DNA from: Paenibacillus sp. J45TS6
GTDB lineage: Bacteria; Bacillota; Bacilli; Paenibacillales; Paenibacillaceae
Assembly: GCF_018403285.1 (NCBI RefSeq)
Contig: NZ_BOSJ01000014.1
Coordinates: 1-64,000, forward strand
Direction of reading: 5' to 3'
DNA length: 64,000 bases
Both the position numbers and the translations under genes were made by a program. The notes beneath the pieces were generated by a model that was not told the DNA's origin, did not search any database, and was given only the letters and a program-made list of their open reading frames with translations. The first letter of the stretch is position 1. Each line of letters starts with the position of its first letter. Shown here one piece after another: positions 17,691 through 25,790 of this stretch.

Positions 17691-18482
17691 TTATTTCACA
17701 TTCTTATTCATAAACTCTAAGATAACTCGTGTCAGCTCATCAGGGGCCTCTACCATACTCATATGTCCAGCACCACGAATTAAAGCTTGTGTAACTCCTT
17801 CACCATCTGCAGTAAAGGTTCTATCCGGCGGCACGACTCCATCGGATTCTCCAGCGATAAGCAGGACGGGGACAATGGAGTCCTCCAGAACATGACGCCG
17901 ATCAGGACGTTCTCTCATAGCGATTGCTGTGCTGGTTGCTCCTAGCGGAGAAGTACGATATCCAATCTCCTGAATTTTGTCGATTACGGTGGACATCCGT
18001 TCACGGTTTTCCTCTGCAAATAAACCCGGCACGAGAGAATCCACAAAACTCTGAATTCCTTGTGTTTGAATGGTAGAGACGGCTGCTAATCTTTTCTCTT
18101 TTGCTTCTTCGCTGTCTGGATAAGCAGTAGAATGAACAAGTCCAAAAGCTTTTACCCGTTCAGGGTAACGTTCGGCAATAGAAAGAGTGATGTATCCGCC
18201 AAGTGAATGACCAAATACACTTACCTTAGCTAGTTCAAGTGCATTTAGCACTCCCATTACGTCGTCTGCCATCTGATCTATGCTGTAACTGCTATTTGGA
18301 GCATCTGACTGACCATGTCCTCTTAGATCAGGAACAATGCAGCGATAATTCGCTGTGAGTTCAGGCAATATTTCATCAAAATAAGCCGAATTGCCACAGA
18401 AACCATGTAATAATAAGATGGCCTCTCCGGCTCCTTGATCCTTATAAGCAATGTTCTGGTTTCCAAGTTCCATTTTCTCCAT
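17691..18482 (-). CDS. Alpha/beta hydrolase
   Basis: 263-aa alpha/beta-hydrolase fold protein. It shows the oxyanion motif LLHGFCGNS (about 25-33), DLRGHGQSD, the nucleophile elbow GHSLGG (about 95-100), the acid in AGESDGVVPP and the catalytic His in GAGHMSMVE near the C-terminus. It is in the broad esterase/haloperoxidase-like group; the substrate is unknown. It is monocistronic, with its own terminator. Confidence 0.88.
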   Translation of the reverse strand: MEKMELGNQNIAYKDQGAGEAILLLHGFCGNSAYFDEILPELTANYRCIVPDLRGHGQSDAPNSSYSIDQMADDVMGVLNALELAKVSVFGHSLGGYITLSIAERYPERVKAFGLVHSTAYPDSEEAKEKRLAAVSTIQTQGIQSFVDSLVPGLFAEENRERMSTVIDKIQEIGYRTSPLGATSTAIAMRERPDRRHVLEDSIVPVLLIAGESDGVVPPDRTFTADGEGVTQALIRGAGHMSMVEAPDELTRVILEFMNKNVK

Positions 18483-18608
18483 CCGTTACGCCTTCTTTCT
18501 GTTAGCAGTATATAGCCGTATTAAAACTAAAACACCTGGATTAGACTTATCTATTCTATTACTCTTTTTATGACCTATTGAAACACTTACCTTATCTGTA
18601 ATTATTTC

Positions 18609-19184
18609 CTAGACCTCAATAGCTAATTCATTTACTTGACTCATTCTCGTATAGTCCACACTTGCTTTTGCAGCGTCTGCAATCTGTGATGCCATATTCA
18701 TTACTTGATACAGTGAGGTCATTTGCAAGATGGAATACGGTCTGGGACCGTTCCTATTTACAATGCCGGCAATACTATAATTCCCTACAGGAGGCAGTTG
18801 TCCTTTTACAGACCGGCCCGGGAACAAGGCAGTTGACTTACTTATAAATCTACCTATATTAGCAGCATCTCCAAGACAGGCATCTATGGCAATAATGATC
18901 TGATCAGGAGGAATTTCTGCGAGATGCGACTCTAGATTGGCCGCATCACAAGGACTTGAGAGCGTACCTATCACTCTTGCAAAACCATGATCACACAGAT
19001 AGGTTCCGGTCAGCGGGCCAAGTGCATCGCCAGTAGAGCGATCTGTTCCAATACATACGAAAGTGATCTCTTCTTCCTTGTGTTTGGTATATATTTGTTT
19101 GAAAAAAGAGACAAGCTGATCCGCTGTTACCGCGTTCCCCACTGACATTCCGCTTCGAGAAGTAAAGGAAGTGAATTTAGACAA
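18609..19184 (-). CDS. yyaC: Spore protease YyaC-like protein
   Basis: 191-aa protein of the DUF1256/YyaC family, related in fold to the germination protease Gpr. Diagnostic stretches are CIGTDRSTGDALGPL, IDACLGDAANIG and PPVGNYSIAGIVN. YyaC is made in sporulation, and its presence supports an endospore-forming host. The start is a TTG at 19184 with GGAG about 10 nt upstream; the ATGs overlapping the site lead to an immediate stop in another frame. Confidence 0.9.
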   Translation of the reverse strand: MSKFTSFTSRSGMSVGNAVTADQLVSFFKQIYTKHKEEEITFVCIGTDRSTGDALGPLTGTYLCDHGFARVIGTLSSPCDAANLESHLAEIPPDQIIIAIDACLGDAANIGRFISKSTALFPGRSVKGQLPPVGNYSIAGIVNRNGPRPYSILQMTSLYQVMNMASQIADAAKASVDYTRMSQVNELAIEV

Positions 19185-19284
19185 TACCCATCATCTCCTT
19201 TTCTGTCTTCTTTTCCTTTCTATCCTGCTCCTTACATGATACAATACGAACAAACTTTACTGTACCGAAAGGAATGGACGGAAT

Positions 19285-19509
19285 ATGGATTTATCTCAAA
19301 AAAGCCAGGAAAATATTGAATACATGATTGAGGCTATTAAAGAAAAATTAAAAATGGCGAGTGCTTCTGCCCTGCAATCTTCTGCTTTTTCCGTAGAACA
19401 ATATGATGATATCTATGACCTATATGATGTTGTCAATTCAAAAACAAATCTTAGTATATCTGAAGTGGAAGCGCTAGTGTCTGAGCTCGGTCGGCTACGC
19501 CGCGTGTAA
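19285..19509 (+). CDS. DUF1128 family protein
   Basis: 74-aa acidic helical protein matching DUF1128 (KSQENIEYMIEAIKEKLKMA, then YDDIYDLYDVV, and a C-terminal VSELGRLR). The family is small, conserved in Bacilli and of unknown function. AAAGGA lies about 9 nt before the ATG. It is divergent from yyaC and convergent with the asparaginase gene, ending at a nested terminator. Confidence 0.85.
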   Translation: MDLSQKSQENIEYMIEAIKEKLKMASASALQSSAFSVEQYDDIYDLYDVVNSKTNLSISEVEALVSELGRLRRV

Positions 19510-19527
19510 CACATGCATAGAAAATAT

Positions 19528-19620
19528 AAAAACAGCCCTGTGACTACGATGGCATATAGATCAATTCCTTGATTAGGAAAAAATCTATAGGATCCATGTT
19601 AAGTTTACAGGGCTGTTTTT
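19528..19620. terminator. Bidirectional terminator with nested hairpins in its loop
   Basis: The 14-bp outer stem AAAAACAGCCCTGT (19528-19541)/ACAGGGCTGTTTTT (19607-19620) encloses 65 nt. That loop folds further: ATGG/CCAT, ATAGAT (19556-19561)/ATCTAT (19583-19588) and TTCCT (19565-19569)/AGGAA (19575-19579). It serves the convergent DUF1128 and asparaginase genes. Confidence 0.85.
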
Positions 19621-19648
19621 TATAATGAAGAAAGAAACGTTCTACGTT

Positions 19649-20659
19649 CTATGCATGGGATTCCAGTATGAAAGCAGATTCTGCCTTGCCTACCACAGTA
19701 CGTGCGTCATTCCGAATCTCTCCAGGGAACTGCTCCGTAAGGCGCTGGATCGTCTCTGCATTGTCATAACCGATCTGTGTAAGAATGGATTTCACAATGA
19801 GTCCCCACTCTTCATCCGAGCCATCAAGTACTTTAAAACTAATACCTAGTCGTTCCTTGCGTAAAGCCAAACAAAATACACCCTGAAACCCGCCTTTGGC
19901 TACAATGTTATCATCATGGAGCAGAACAGAATCAACCCGGCCTGTCCCTCCGACCATCTCGGGGGCTTTATTCATAGCTGCAGTAATAACCTCTGCCGCT
20001 TTGCGGGTTTCTTCATCTTCTATGAGATCTGGGCAAGCCAGTTTAAGAAATGCCGTTGCCATGGTTGAAATGGGCAATGCGAATACGGGAAATCCACAAC
20101 CGTCCACTCCTGCAGCCATATCACTTGGATCTATTTCACCTAGTTGAGATATAATTTGTTTAATTTCTTGTTGAACCGGGTGATTTGGATCAGCATAGGA
20201 AGCAAGATCATATCCTTTTAACTTACTGTACGCAAGAACTCCCATATGCTTACCCGAACAATTATGAAGGAGCCTTCTCTTATCTCCTTGCTGCCGAATA
20301 TAATCCGTACGGCTCTCCTCATGCAGTGGAAAACTTGGGGCACATACGAGTCCGCCTTCATCCAGGTTTATCTTTTCTTTCATTTGCTCTAATGTACTCC
20401 TATGAAAAGCTTCTGATCGATGGGAAGATACCATAAGTGCGATTTCTTCTTGGCTAAAATCGTATGCATCCACAATTCCTGCCCGAATTCCGGGTATTGC
20501 CTGAAGCGGTTTGGCAGCAGAACGGGTAAATGTCCTGAAATGAGGATTGCCTACCGAATAAACAACCTGCTTCTTATCATTCACGATACATATATGTCCT
20601 CGGTGTGCACTTTCGAGTACACCCGAACGAAATTCTTTTATTAACATTGTGTCCGTCAT
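19649..20659 (-). CDS. Asparaginase (Asparaginase_II family)
   Basis: 336-aa protein of the Rhizobium-type asparaginase family, unrelated to AnsA/AnsB of E. coli. Conserved stretches include HRGHICIVND, RSAAKPLQAIP, MVSSHRSE, HNCSGKHMG and AGVDGCGFPVFALP; Ser/Lys residues in SxxK-like contexts and the Cys in CSGKH form the expected active-site region. It hydrolyses L-asparagine to aspartate and ammonia. Monocistronic. Confidence 0.88.
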   Translation of the reverse strand: MTDTMLIKEFRSGVLESAHRGHICIVNDKKQVVYSVGNPHFRTFTRSAAKPLQAIPGIRAGIVDAYDFSQEEIALMVSSHRSEAFHRSTLEQMKEKINLDEGGLVCAPSFPLHEESRTDYIRQQGDKRRLLHNCSGKHMGVLAYSKLKGYDLASYADPNHPVQQEIKQIISQLGEIDPSDMAAGVDGCGFPVFALPISTMATAFLKLACPDLIEDEETRKAAEVITAAMNKAPEMVGGTGRVDSVLLHDDNIVAKGGFQGVFCLALRKERLGISFKVLDGSDEEWGLIVKSILTQIGYDNAETIQRLTEQFPGEIRNDARTVVGKAESAFILESHA

Positions 20660-20753
20660 GCTTGTTCTCTCCTTCTAAATAAAGGGACCATTTTACATTA
20701 TTATAGGATGCCCTAACATTCACCATAGTACAGTATAGTACAAAGACGATATT

Positions 20754-20781
20754 TTGACAGAGAAAATAGGTAAACTATTAT
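20754..20781 (+). promoter_or_regulatory. Sigma-A promoter of the PAP2 gene
   Basis: TTGACA (20754-20759), 16-bp spacer, TATTAT (20776-20781), about 55 nt upstream of the PAP2 start. Confidence 0.65.
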
Positions 20782-20836
20782 GAAAGGTTCATATTTTTAT
20801 GTTGAAGTTTCTAACGATAAAGGAGTTCATTAAAAC

Positions 20837-21514
20837 ATGCTAAAAATCAAAAACCATTCGTTATTATGGACAAGTATCGGTCTAGTTTCAAGTTTCATCG
20901 TTATCTTTCTGATTGCTTTTCTGTTCTACATTATTGATGTAGATCTCATTCAAAAACTTGATGTCCGTATACAAAACTTCCTATTCCCTTCCGAAAATAG
21001 CTGGTACTACAATCTCCTCCCGCTTATGCGGGTTGTCACTTCCTTTGGTTCCTTTTCCTATTCTCTGATGGTCGCACTTGCCTTCGCTTGTTACTACATT
21101 ATCTACCGAAGTCGTTACCTAGAAGGGAATATCGTACTGCTAAGTTTTCTCGGGATGTGGGGAATTAATGCCCTTAGTAAATACATTGTGCGCCGAGAGC
21201 GCCCGGACCTTGACTTTCTGATCAGCGTTAGCGGATATAGCTTTCCAAGTGGACATGCCATGGTAGCCGCTGGATTTTATGGTTCACTGCTATTAATCGC
21301 AGTCTATTCGCAGAAACAGAAAAAAGAAGATCCGACTTTACTTATCATGATTGGCATCTCGGCTATTTTCTTGCTTGGATTCAGTCGTATTTATCTTGGT
21401 GTGCATTACCCTTCGGATGTGTTTACAGGATTCATTTCGGGGAGCGTATGGGTGGTTTGTATAAACAAGGTCTTTCGAACGGAATTTGCATTATCTCCCT
21501 CTGCGAAACACTAG
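20837..21514 (+). CDS. PAP2-family membrane phosphatase
   Basis: 225-aa integral membrane phosphatase with about six TM segments. The three catalytic motifs are present: KYIVRRERP, PSGHAM and SRIYLGVHYPSD. Candidates for the substrate are phosphatidylglycerophosphate, phosphatidic acid or undecaprenyl pyrophosphate; the sequence alone does not decide. Its ribosome binding site AAAGGAG lies about 8-10 nt before ATG. It stands at the head of a rightward set of small stress-type genes, but has a sigma-A rather than a sigma-B promoter. Confidence 0.88.
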   Translation: MLKIKNHSLLWTSIGLVSSFIVIFLIAFLFYIIDVDLIQKLDVRIQNFLFPSENSWYYNLLPLMRVVTSFGSFSYSLMVALAFACYYIIYRSRYLEGNIVLLSFLGMWGINALSKYIVRRERPDLDFLISVSGYSFPSGHAMVAAGFYGSLLLIAVYSQKQKKEDPTLLIMIGISAIFLLGFSRIYLGVHYPSDVFTGFISGSVWVVCINKVFRTEFALSPSAKH

Positions 21515-21528
21515 ATGTTACCATCCTT

Positions 21529-21555
21529 GTTTCAATACTGGCAGGGGACGTTTAT
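21529..21555 (+). promoter_or_regulatory. Candidate sigma-B promoter of the GlsB/YeaQ-like gene
   Basis: GTTTCA (21529-21534), 15-bp spacer, GTTTAT (21550-21555), about 40 nt upstream of the start at 21601. The -10 keeps G..TAT of the sigma-B consensus GGGTAT. It has the same two boxes as the candidate before the YflT-like gene. Confidence 0.45.
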
Positions 21556-21600
21556 ATATCGAATAGCAAGGCAAATGAGCAAGCAAAGGAGGCGATTGTT

Positions 21601-21858
21601 ATGTGGGCCATCATCTTAAGTATCGTAATGGCGATTCTCATTGGACTTATCGGCGATGCTCTCGTTGGCCATAACATGCCAGGCGGTATTTTAGGATCGA
21701 TGATTGCGGGATTAGTCGGTGCTTGGATCGGTTCGATGCTATTCGGTGACTTTGGTCCCGTCATCGCTGATTTTGCCGTCGTCCCAGCCATCATCGGAAC
21801 AGCTATCTTTGTTTTTCTTCTCGGACTTATTGGAAAGTTGTTTAGAAAAGCAGCTTAA
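21601..21858 (+). CDS. GlsB/YeaQ/YmgE family stress membrane protein
   Basis: 85-aa protein with three TM segments separated by glycine-rich turns (GLIGDALVGHNMPGGILGSMIAGLVGAWIGS pattern), typical of the transglycosylase-associated/GlsB family. Such proteins are stress induced in many bacteria; the molecular role is unknown. A longer frame begins at 21448 inside the PAP2 gene, but the ATG at 21601 has AAAGGAGG about 9 nt upstream and a sigma-B-type promoter in front. Confidence 0.85.
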   Translation: MWAIILSIVMAILIGLIGDALVGHNMPGGILGSMIAGLVGAWIGSMLFGDFGPVIADFAVVPAIIGTAIFVFLLGLIGKLFRKAA

Positions 21859-21866
21859 CGGGGTAA
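21840..21866 (+). promoter_or_regulatory. Candidate sigma-B promoter of the YtxH-like gene
   Basis: GTTTAG (21840-21845), 15-bp spacer, GGGTAA (21861-21866), about 50 nt before the YtxH-like start. The -35 lies inside the last codons of the GlsB-like gene. It is close to the B. subtilis sigma-B consensus GTTTAA-N13-15-GGGTAT. Confidence 0.6.
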
Positions 21867-21919
21867 GAAAAGAACAAGAAGTAATGAACTTATAAAATTT
21901 ATAAATCAGAGGAGCGATT

Positions 21920-22477
21920 ATGATGAATCAAAATGACATGGAATACAATAGATCTATTGCAGACTACAGAAACGAAGATACGGGAAATAGCAGCAACTTT
22001 ACGAAAGGCTTATTTATCGGAGGATTGATTGGTGCTGCAGCAGCGCTGCTTTTCGCACCGAAACCGGGCCGCGAACTTCGCGGTGACTTATCTTACCGAA
22101 TGGGTGAAGTATCCGATAAAACGAAAGAAGTAGCTTGTGTAGTTGGCGATAAAGCTTCTGAAATTGCAAAAACTGTTTCTTCTAAAACTACAGATTTGGC
22201 TAAAACCGTTAGTGATAACACTTCTACTGTCCTTTCAAGTGTGAAACAAGCAACTGCTGACGTAACGGATGAAGCTAGAAAAGCTTCTGAGAATGTAGCA
22301 GAGGAAGCAAAAAAAGCTTCTGAGAATGTAAACAGCGAAGCACAGAAATCTTCAAACAACATTGCTAATGAAGCAAAAAACGCAACCTCTCAGGTTGCTG
22401 CAACTTCTGAAAAAGCTACGAGTGAAGCAAATCGTGAACTGAATCGCAGTTCTAACCATTCATCCACTAACCATTAA
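21920..22477 (+). CDS. YtxH-domain general stress protein with LEA-like tail
   Basis: 185-aa protein. The N-terminus contains the YtxH segment GLFIGGLIGAAAALLFAPKPGRELR (about 30-55), one membrane-associated helix. The remainder (about 60-185) is a hydrophilic Ala/Ser/Lys/Glu-rich 11-mer-like array (KASENVAEEAKKASENV) resembling LEA/apolipoprotein-like helices, which are often associated with desiccation or osmotic stress. A 24-bp near-identical direct DNA repeat encodes part of it (about 22272-22333). In B. subtilis ytxH is sigma-B dependent, which fits the promoter candidate here. Confidence 0.85.
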   Translation: MMNQNDMEYNRSIADYRNEDTGNSSNFTKGLFIGGLIGAAAALLFAPKPGRELRGDLSYRMGEVSDKTKEVACVVGDKASEIAKTVSSKTTDLAKTVSDNTSTVLSSVKQATADVTDEARKASENVAEEAKKASENVNSEAQKSSNNIANEAKNATSQVAATSEKATSEANRELNRSSNHSSTNH

Positions 22478-22503
22478 TCTCGATCATTCATCTGCGTAGC
22501 GTA

Positions 22504-22527
22504 TAGCCAGCTGTATACAGCTGGCTA
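22504..22527 (+). terminator. Terminator after the YtxH-like gene
   Basis: A perfect 24-bp palindrome, TAGCCAGCTGTA and its complement, followed by TTTTTTC. It separates the YtxH-like gene from the DUF5665 gene. Confidence 0.85.
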
Positions 22528-22570
22528 TTTTTTCATCAATTTAACGATACGGATTAAAGGAGGAGAATCG

Positions 22571-22927
22571 ATGAGCACGATGAACATAAACACAGATAAG
22601 AAAAAAAATGAACAAAAGGAGCTCGTTAATGATCATCCTTTTGAGCTAAGACATGAAGTAAAGAATTTAAATTCTCGTCTCGATGGAATCTATAAAGCGA
22701 TGGAAAGTGTAGAATTCAAAGACTTGCTGGAAAATTACAGCAGCACCAAAAGACGCCTTTTGTCTAATTTCACTGCTGGGATTGCTCGAGGATTAGGTAT
22801 GTCTCTGGGTACCGTTGTTGTACTCGCTTTATTAGGCTGGTTACTCAGTTTAATTGTGGATATGAACCTCCCAGGTATCGGAAGCTATATCGCTGAACTG
22901 CAAGGCTATATAGACCAGGCCAAGTAA
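22571..22927 (+). CDS. DUF5665 family membrane protein
   Basis: 118-aa protein: a charged coiled N-terminal half, then the DUF5665 core FTAGIARGLGMSLGTVVVLALLGWLLS with a single TM (about 75-97) and a short amphipathic tail. AAAGGAGGAG lies about 6 nt before the ATG. Function unknown; it sits with other small envelope/stress proteins and is convergent with corA. Confidence 0.85.
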   Translation: MSTMNINTDKKKNEQKELVNDHPFELRHEVKNLNSRLDGIYKAMESVEFKDLLENYSSTKRRLLSNFTAGIARGLGMSLGTVVVLALLGWLLSLIVDMNLPGIGSYIAELQGYIDQAK

Positions 22928-22966
22928 CCTTCTTTTATGATTCAATAAAATAATCTATATATTCAT

Positions 22967-23011
22967 AAAAGCCTTATTAATTACCTGTCAGAGGTATTTT
23001 ATAAGGCTTTT
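22967..23011. terminator. Bidirectional terminator with an inner hairpin
   Basis: The outer stem AAAAGCCTTAT (22967-22977)/ATAAGGCTTTT (23001-23011) encloses TACCT...AGGTA (22982-22996). It serves DUF5665 (+) and corA (-). The architecture is the same as at 2193 and 19528. Confidence 0.85.
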
Positions 23012-23020
23012 TTATTATAT

Positions 23021-24013
23021 TTATTTTTTATTCTCTTTTAGCGCTTTTTTTGTTTTTATTTTTAGAATATCCCCTGTCCAACCCTTAAAGTACATCCATA
23101 AGTACATGCTTACCATACTGAGCAAAGTAACCGTAATTGTCACGGTAAATCCCCATGATGTCGTAATCCATGGTAAGTTCTCAAAGTTCATACCCCAAAT
23201 GGCACCCACCGCAGTAGCTGGAGTAAACACGGAGGTAACAATAGTGAGCGTCTTCATAATATCATTACCTCGAATTGAGGAGGAAGCATCATCGATGGAA
23301 ATGAGTGTATCAATCTCTTTCTCATAATGTGTAAACAAACTATCCATGCGTTTCATTCGGTAGTAAAGCTTCTTATACGTCAATCTCTTTTCCAAATCCA
23401 GCTCATAAAAAGCTTCATTCGCTGCATACATTAATTCCTGAAAAGAAATAAATTGATTACTCCAAAACAATAATTCAAAACGCGCAGTCAAGATTTTATC
23501 CATTAATGTCCGGGCATTCTTTTCTTCCATACTTTTTTCCAACTTACGAAGATTAAGTTCAAATTCATCCATACCAATATGAAAATAATGCAGCAGCGTA
23601 CGCGCCATGACAAATAATCCAGAGATCGCATCGTCTGCTTCCGATAGTACCATTAATCTTTCTTTGGTATAGAGCATCTGCCTAGTGCCTTCATCTATAT
23701 TTAAGGTAACCAGCGTCCCCGTTTCAACATAAAAGTAGAATTGGCTTTCTATGCCTTCTTCCCCGATATCTTTTTTAATGGTATACAGAATAGAACCGAA
23801 TAATACCTGCTTCCCTCCTGCTACCGTGCGGGCTGATATATAATTCGTTTCTAAATCAGGTAATTTACTAAGCCATTCTGTAGCTCCAGGCAAAATGTTA
23901 CTAAGTTCCTTTAGTTCCTCGCATCCAAGGTCGGTTACGTTATAATTTCTCCACTGAAAGTGATCAAAGATCTTCAAATCATGACCCATTTCCTTTAAAT
24001 CATGCTCTTCCAA
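23021..24013 (-). CDS. CorA-family Mg2+/Co2+ transporter
   Basis: 330-aa protein: a long cytoplasmic N-terminal domain with coiled-coil stalk helices and two C-terminal TM helices. The signature appears as GMNFENLP after the first TM. CorA pentamers import Mg2+ (also Co2+/Ni2+) down the membrane potential; divergent members may export Zn2+. The start is a TTG at 24013 with GGAGG 7 nt upstream. The strongly basic tail (KIKTKKALKENKK) is normal. Confidence 0.9.
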   Translation of the reverse strand: MEEHDLKEMGHDLKIFDHFQWRNYNVTDLGCEELKELSNILPGATEWLSKLPDLETNYISARTVAGGKQVLFGSILYTIKKDIGEEGIESQFYFYVETGTLVTLNIDEGTRQMLYTKERLMVLSEADDAISGLFVMARTLLHYFHIGMDEFELNLRKLEKSMEEKNARTLMDKILTARFELLFWSNQFISFQELMYAANEAFYELDLEKRLTYKKLYYRMKRMDSLFTHYEKEIDTLISIDDASSSIRGNDIMKTLTIVTSVFTPATAVGAIWGMNFENLPWITTSWGFTVTITVTLLSMVSMYLWMYFKGWTGDILKIKTKKALKENKK

Positions 24014-24050
24014 AAAAGCCCCTCCCTTCCTTTATAATATCGCAATAAAA

Positions 24051-24090
24051 GAAGCATGCCCGCATTCCGATGGAAATGCAGGCATGCTTC
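24051..24090 (-). terminator. Terminator of the sigB operon
   Basis: A long hairpin, GAAGCATGCC (24051-24060) with GGCATGCTTC (24081-24090), extended inward by GCATT/AATGC with one mismatch; the minus strand continues TTTTATTG. It lies 30 bp after the sigB stop. Confidence 0.85.
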
Positions 24091-24120
24091 CAAGCTTACG
24101 TAAGCACTTTGATAAGTAAG

Positions 24121-24894
24121 TTAAAATGAAGATGATTGCGACATAATCTGTTTTAATTTTTCCGTAGCTCTCTTCTGAATACGAGATACGCTCATTTGGG
24201 AAACTCCTAGTTTCTGAGCAATAGCCCTTTGCGACTGCCCATCTTGGAACGCGAGCAGCAGTACTTTCTGTTCTTGTTCTTTCAATTGGTTCATCGCTTG
24301 CTGAAGATCCATACGTTTCTCTACCGAATCATAGTCATTCACATCTGAACTAATCAGTTCACCAAGCGTAGCTGTACTCTCATCTTGTGATAACGGTGAA
24401 TCTAGTGAGACATAATGATAAGATTCACGGCCTGCAAGCACCTCTACTGTTTCTTCAACGGTGAGATCCAGATAACTCGCAATTTCTTTCACATCAGGCG
24501 AACGTTCAAGTTTCATCGTCAGATCATCAATGGCGTGCTGTACCAGCGCACCTTTCTCTTTGATCCGACGCGGCACTTGTATGTACCAAGATTTATCACG
24601 AAGGTAATTTTTCATATGTCCAATCATGCTTTTCATCGCATAAGGCTCGAAAGGAATCCCCAAGGTTATATCGTATTGACTGAGTAACCTAACGAGCGCC
24701 ATTTGACCAGTTTGATACAAATCTTCATATAAATCCGGTCTATTTCTAGATATTTTCCCAGCAGCCATTTTGACCATAGGCTCGTATTTCTTAATCAGTA
24801 CGGTGGCAATTTCGTTATCTTTGGTTTGTTGATATTCCCAAATTAACCCTACTGCTTCATCCATAGACTCTTGGGGAGTCGACCGTTCAGTCAT
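24121..24894 (-). CDS. sigB: RNA polymerase sigma factor SigB
   Basis: 257-aa sigma-70 factor of the SigB/SigF group: region 2 (EDLYQTGQMALVRLLSQYD, PFEPYAMKSMIGHMKNYLRD), region 3 (SPDVKEIASYLDLTVEETVEVL) and region 4 helix-turn-helix (QRAIAQKLGVSQMSVSRIQKRA). It directs the general stress regulon. The ATG overlaps the rsbW stop (ATGA), the usual translational coupling in these operons. Being third after rsbV and rsbW identifies it as SigB rather than sporulation SigF, which would be preceded by spoIIAA/AB and followed by spoVA. Confidence 0.92.
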   Translation of the reverse strand: MTERSTPQESMDEAVGLIWEYQQTKDNEIATVLIKKYEPMVKMAAGKISRNRPDLYEDLYQTGQMALVRLLSQYDITLGIPFEPYAMKSMIGHMKNYLRDKSWYIQVPRRIKEKGALVQHAIDDLTMKLERSPDVKEIASYLDLTVEETVEVLAGRESYHYVSLDSPLSQDESTATLGELISSDVNDYDSVEKRMDLQQAMNQLKEQEQKVLLLAFQDGQSQRAIAQKLGVSQMSVSRIQKRATEKLKQIMSQSSSF

Positions 24895-25343
24895 ACCGTT
24901 TCCTCGCTTTTAGTGAGGCGTTTGGTCAGTACAACCTCAGTTCCTTTACCAGACTCACTTGTTACACTTACATCATCCATAAGAGCCTGCATGAGATAAA
25001 AGCCTAGGCCACCGATTTGAACGTCATTCAAATCTTTGTCATGCAGTGTAGCGACTCCTTCTCTTTGCTCAACACGTTCAAAGCTCTCCCCTTCGTCTTT
25101 GACCGTAATGGCAAGTTCGGAATCGTCAAAATTAAAAATAACTTCTACAACTCCATTTTCCTCACCGTAGGCATAAAGCACGGAATTATTACATGCTTCG
25201 GAGACTGCGACTTTCATGTCCTCGATCTCTTCATAGGAAAAACCCATTTTTGATGCAATGCCGTACAAATTAAGCCTAACAATATCAACAAAGTCGGCGG
25301 TCGCCGGCAAATTCAGTTTTACACTTTGTGATTCTGCTTTCAT
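24891..25343 (-). CDS. rsbW: Anti-sigma-B factor, serine kinase RsbW
   Basis: 150-aa GHKL-type serine protein kinase. The N box KVAVSEACNNSVLYAY and the G1/G2 boxes (VKDEGESFE, GGLGFYLMQALMD) are clear. RsbW binds SigB and keeps it inactive, and phosphorylates RsbV at a serine; when RsbV is dephosphorylated, RsbW switches partner and frees SigB. It is 18 bp after rsbV and overlaps sigB by 4 bp, which suits stoichiometric control. Confidence 0.93.
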   Translation of the reverse strand: MKAESQSVKLNLPATADFVDIVRLNLYGIASKMGFSYEEIEDMKVAVSEACNNSVLYAYGEENGVVEVIFNFDDSELAITVKDEGESFERVEQREGVATLHDKDLNDVQIGGLGFYLMQALMDDVSVTSESGKGTEVVLTKRLTKSEETV

Positions 25344-25361
25344 TTTACCTTCGTTCCTTTC

Positions 25362-25700
25362 CTATTGGGTATTCTCCTGTGAGACAAAAAATTTCGAGAT
25401 ACCGGTCATATCAAATAATTTTTGAATATTTGCAGGCACTTCTTCTACTATAAAATTCGCATTCTGACCATGTCTTACTTTTAGGATCGATAGCAAGATA
25501 CCAATCCCTGTACTATCAATGTATTTCAGATCTTTCAGATTTACGATTAAGTTCTTTTCAGTGTCCCCCACGAGTGGTTCCATTGTATTGCGGAAATCAG
25601 GTGCAACGGAGAGATCAAGTTCTCCGCTCAGATAAACCTTATTAGCATTGTCAACCGTTTCCGTACTTACATTAAACTTCTCATTTTTGTTTGTATTCAT
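25362..25700 (-). CDS. rsbV: Anti-anti-sigma factor RsbV (STAS domain)
   Basis: 112-aa STAS-domain protein with the phosphorylation loop LKYIDSTGIGIL; the Ser of DST is the RsbW target. Unphosphorylated RsbV sequesters RsbW. It is first in the rsbV-rsbW-sigB unit and carries its own sigma-B-type promoter (25741-25766), so the unit can be autoinduced while also receiving read-through from the kinase genes upstream. Confidence 0.93.
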   Translation of the reverse strand: MNTNKNEKFNVSTETVDNANKVYLSGELDLSVAPDFRNTMEPLVGDTEKNLIVNLKDLKYIDSTGIGILLSILKVRHGQNANFIVEEVPANIQKLFDMTGISKFFVSQENTQ

Positions 25701-25740
25701 TAGACATCTCTCTCCCGATAAAAATGTTATCTATATTGAA

Positions 25741-25766
25741 TTAACCTCAGGTATACGATATGAAAC
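25741..25766 (-). promoter_or_regulatory. Candidate sigma-B autoregulatory promoter of rsbV-rsbW-sigB
   Basis: On the minus strand GTTTCA (25761-25766), exactly 14 bp spacer, GGTTAA (25741-25746), about 40 nt before rsbV and 25 nt after the stop of the upstream kinase. Autoregulation from in front of rsbV is the rule in Bacillus sigB loci. Identical boxes and spacer occur before the DUF1328 gene. Confidence 0.65.
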
Positions 25767-25790
25767 ACTTTTTATCTTCCATCTTTTTCT

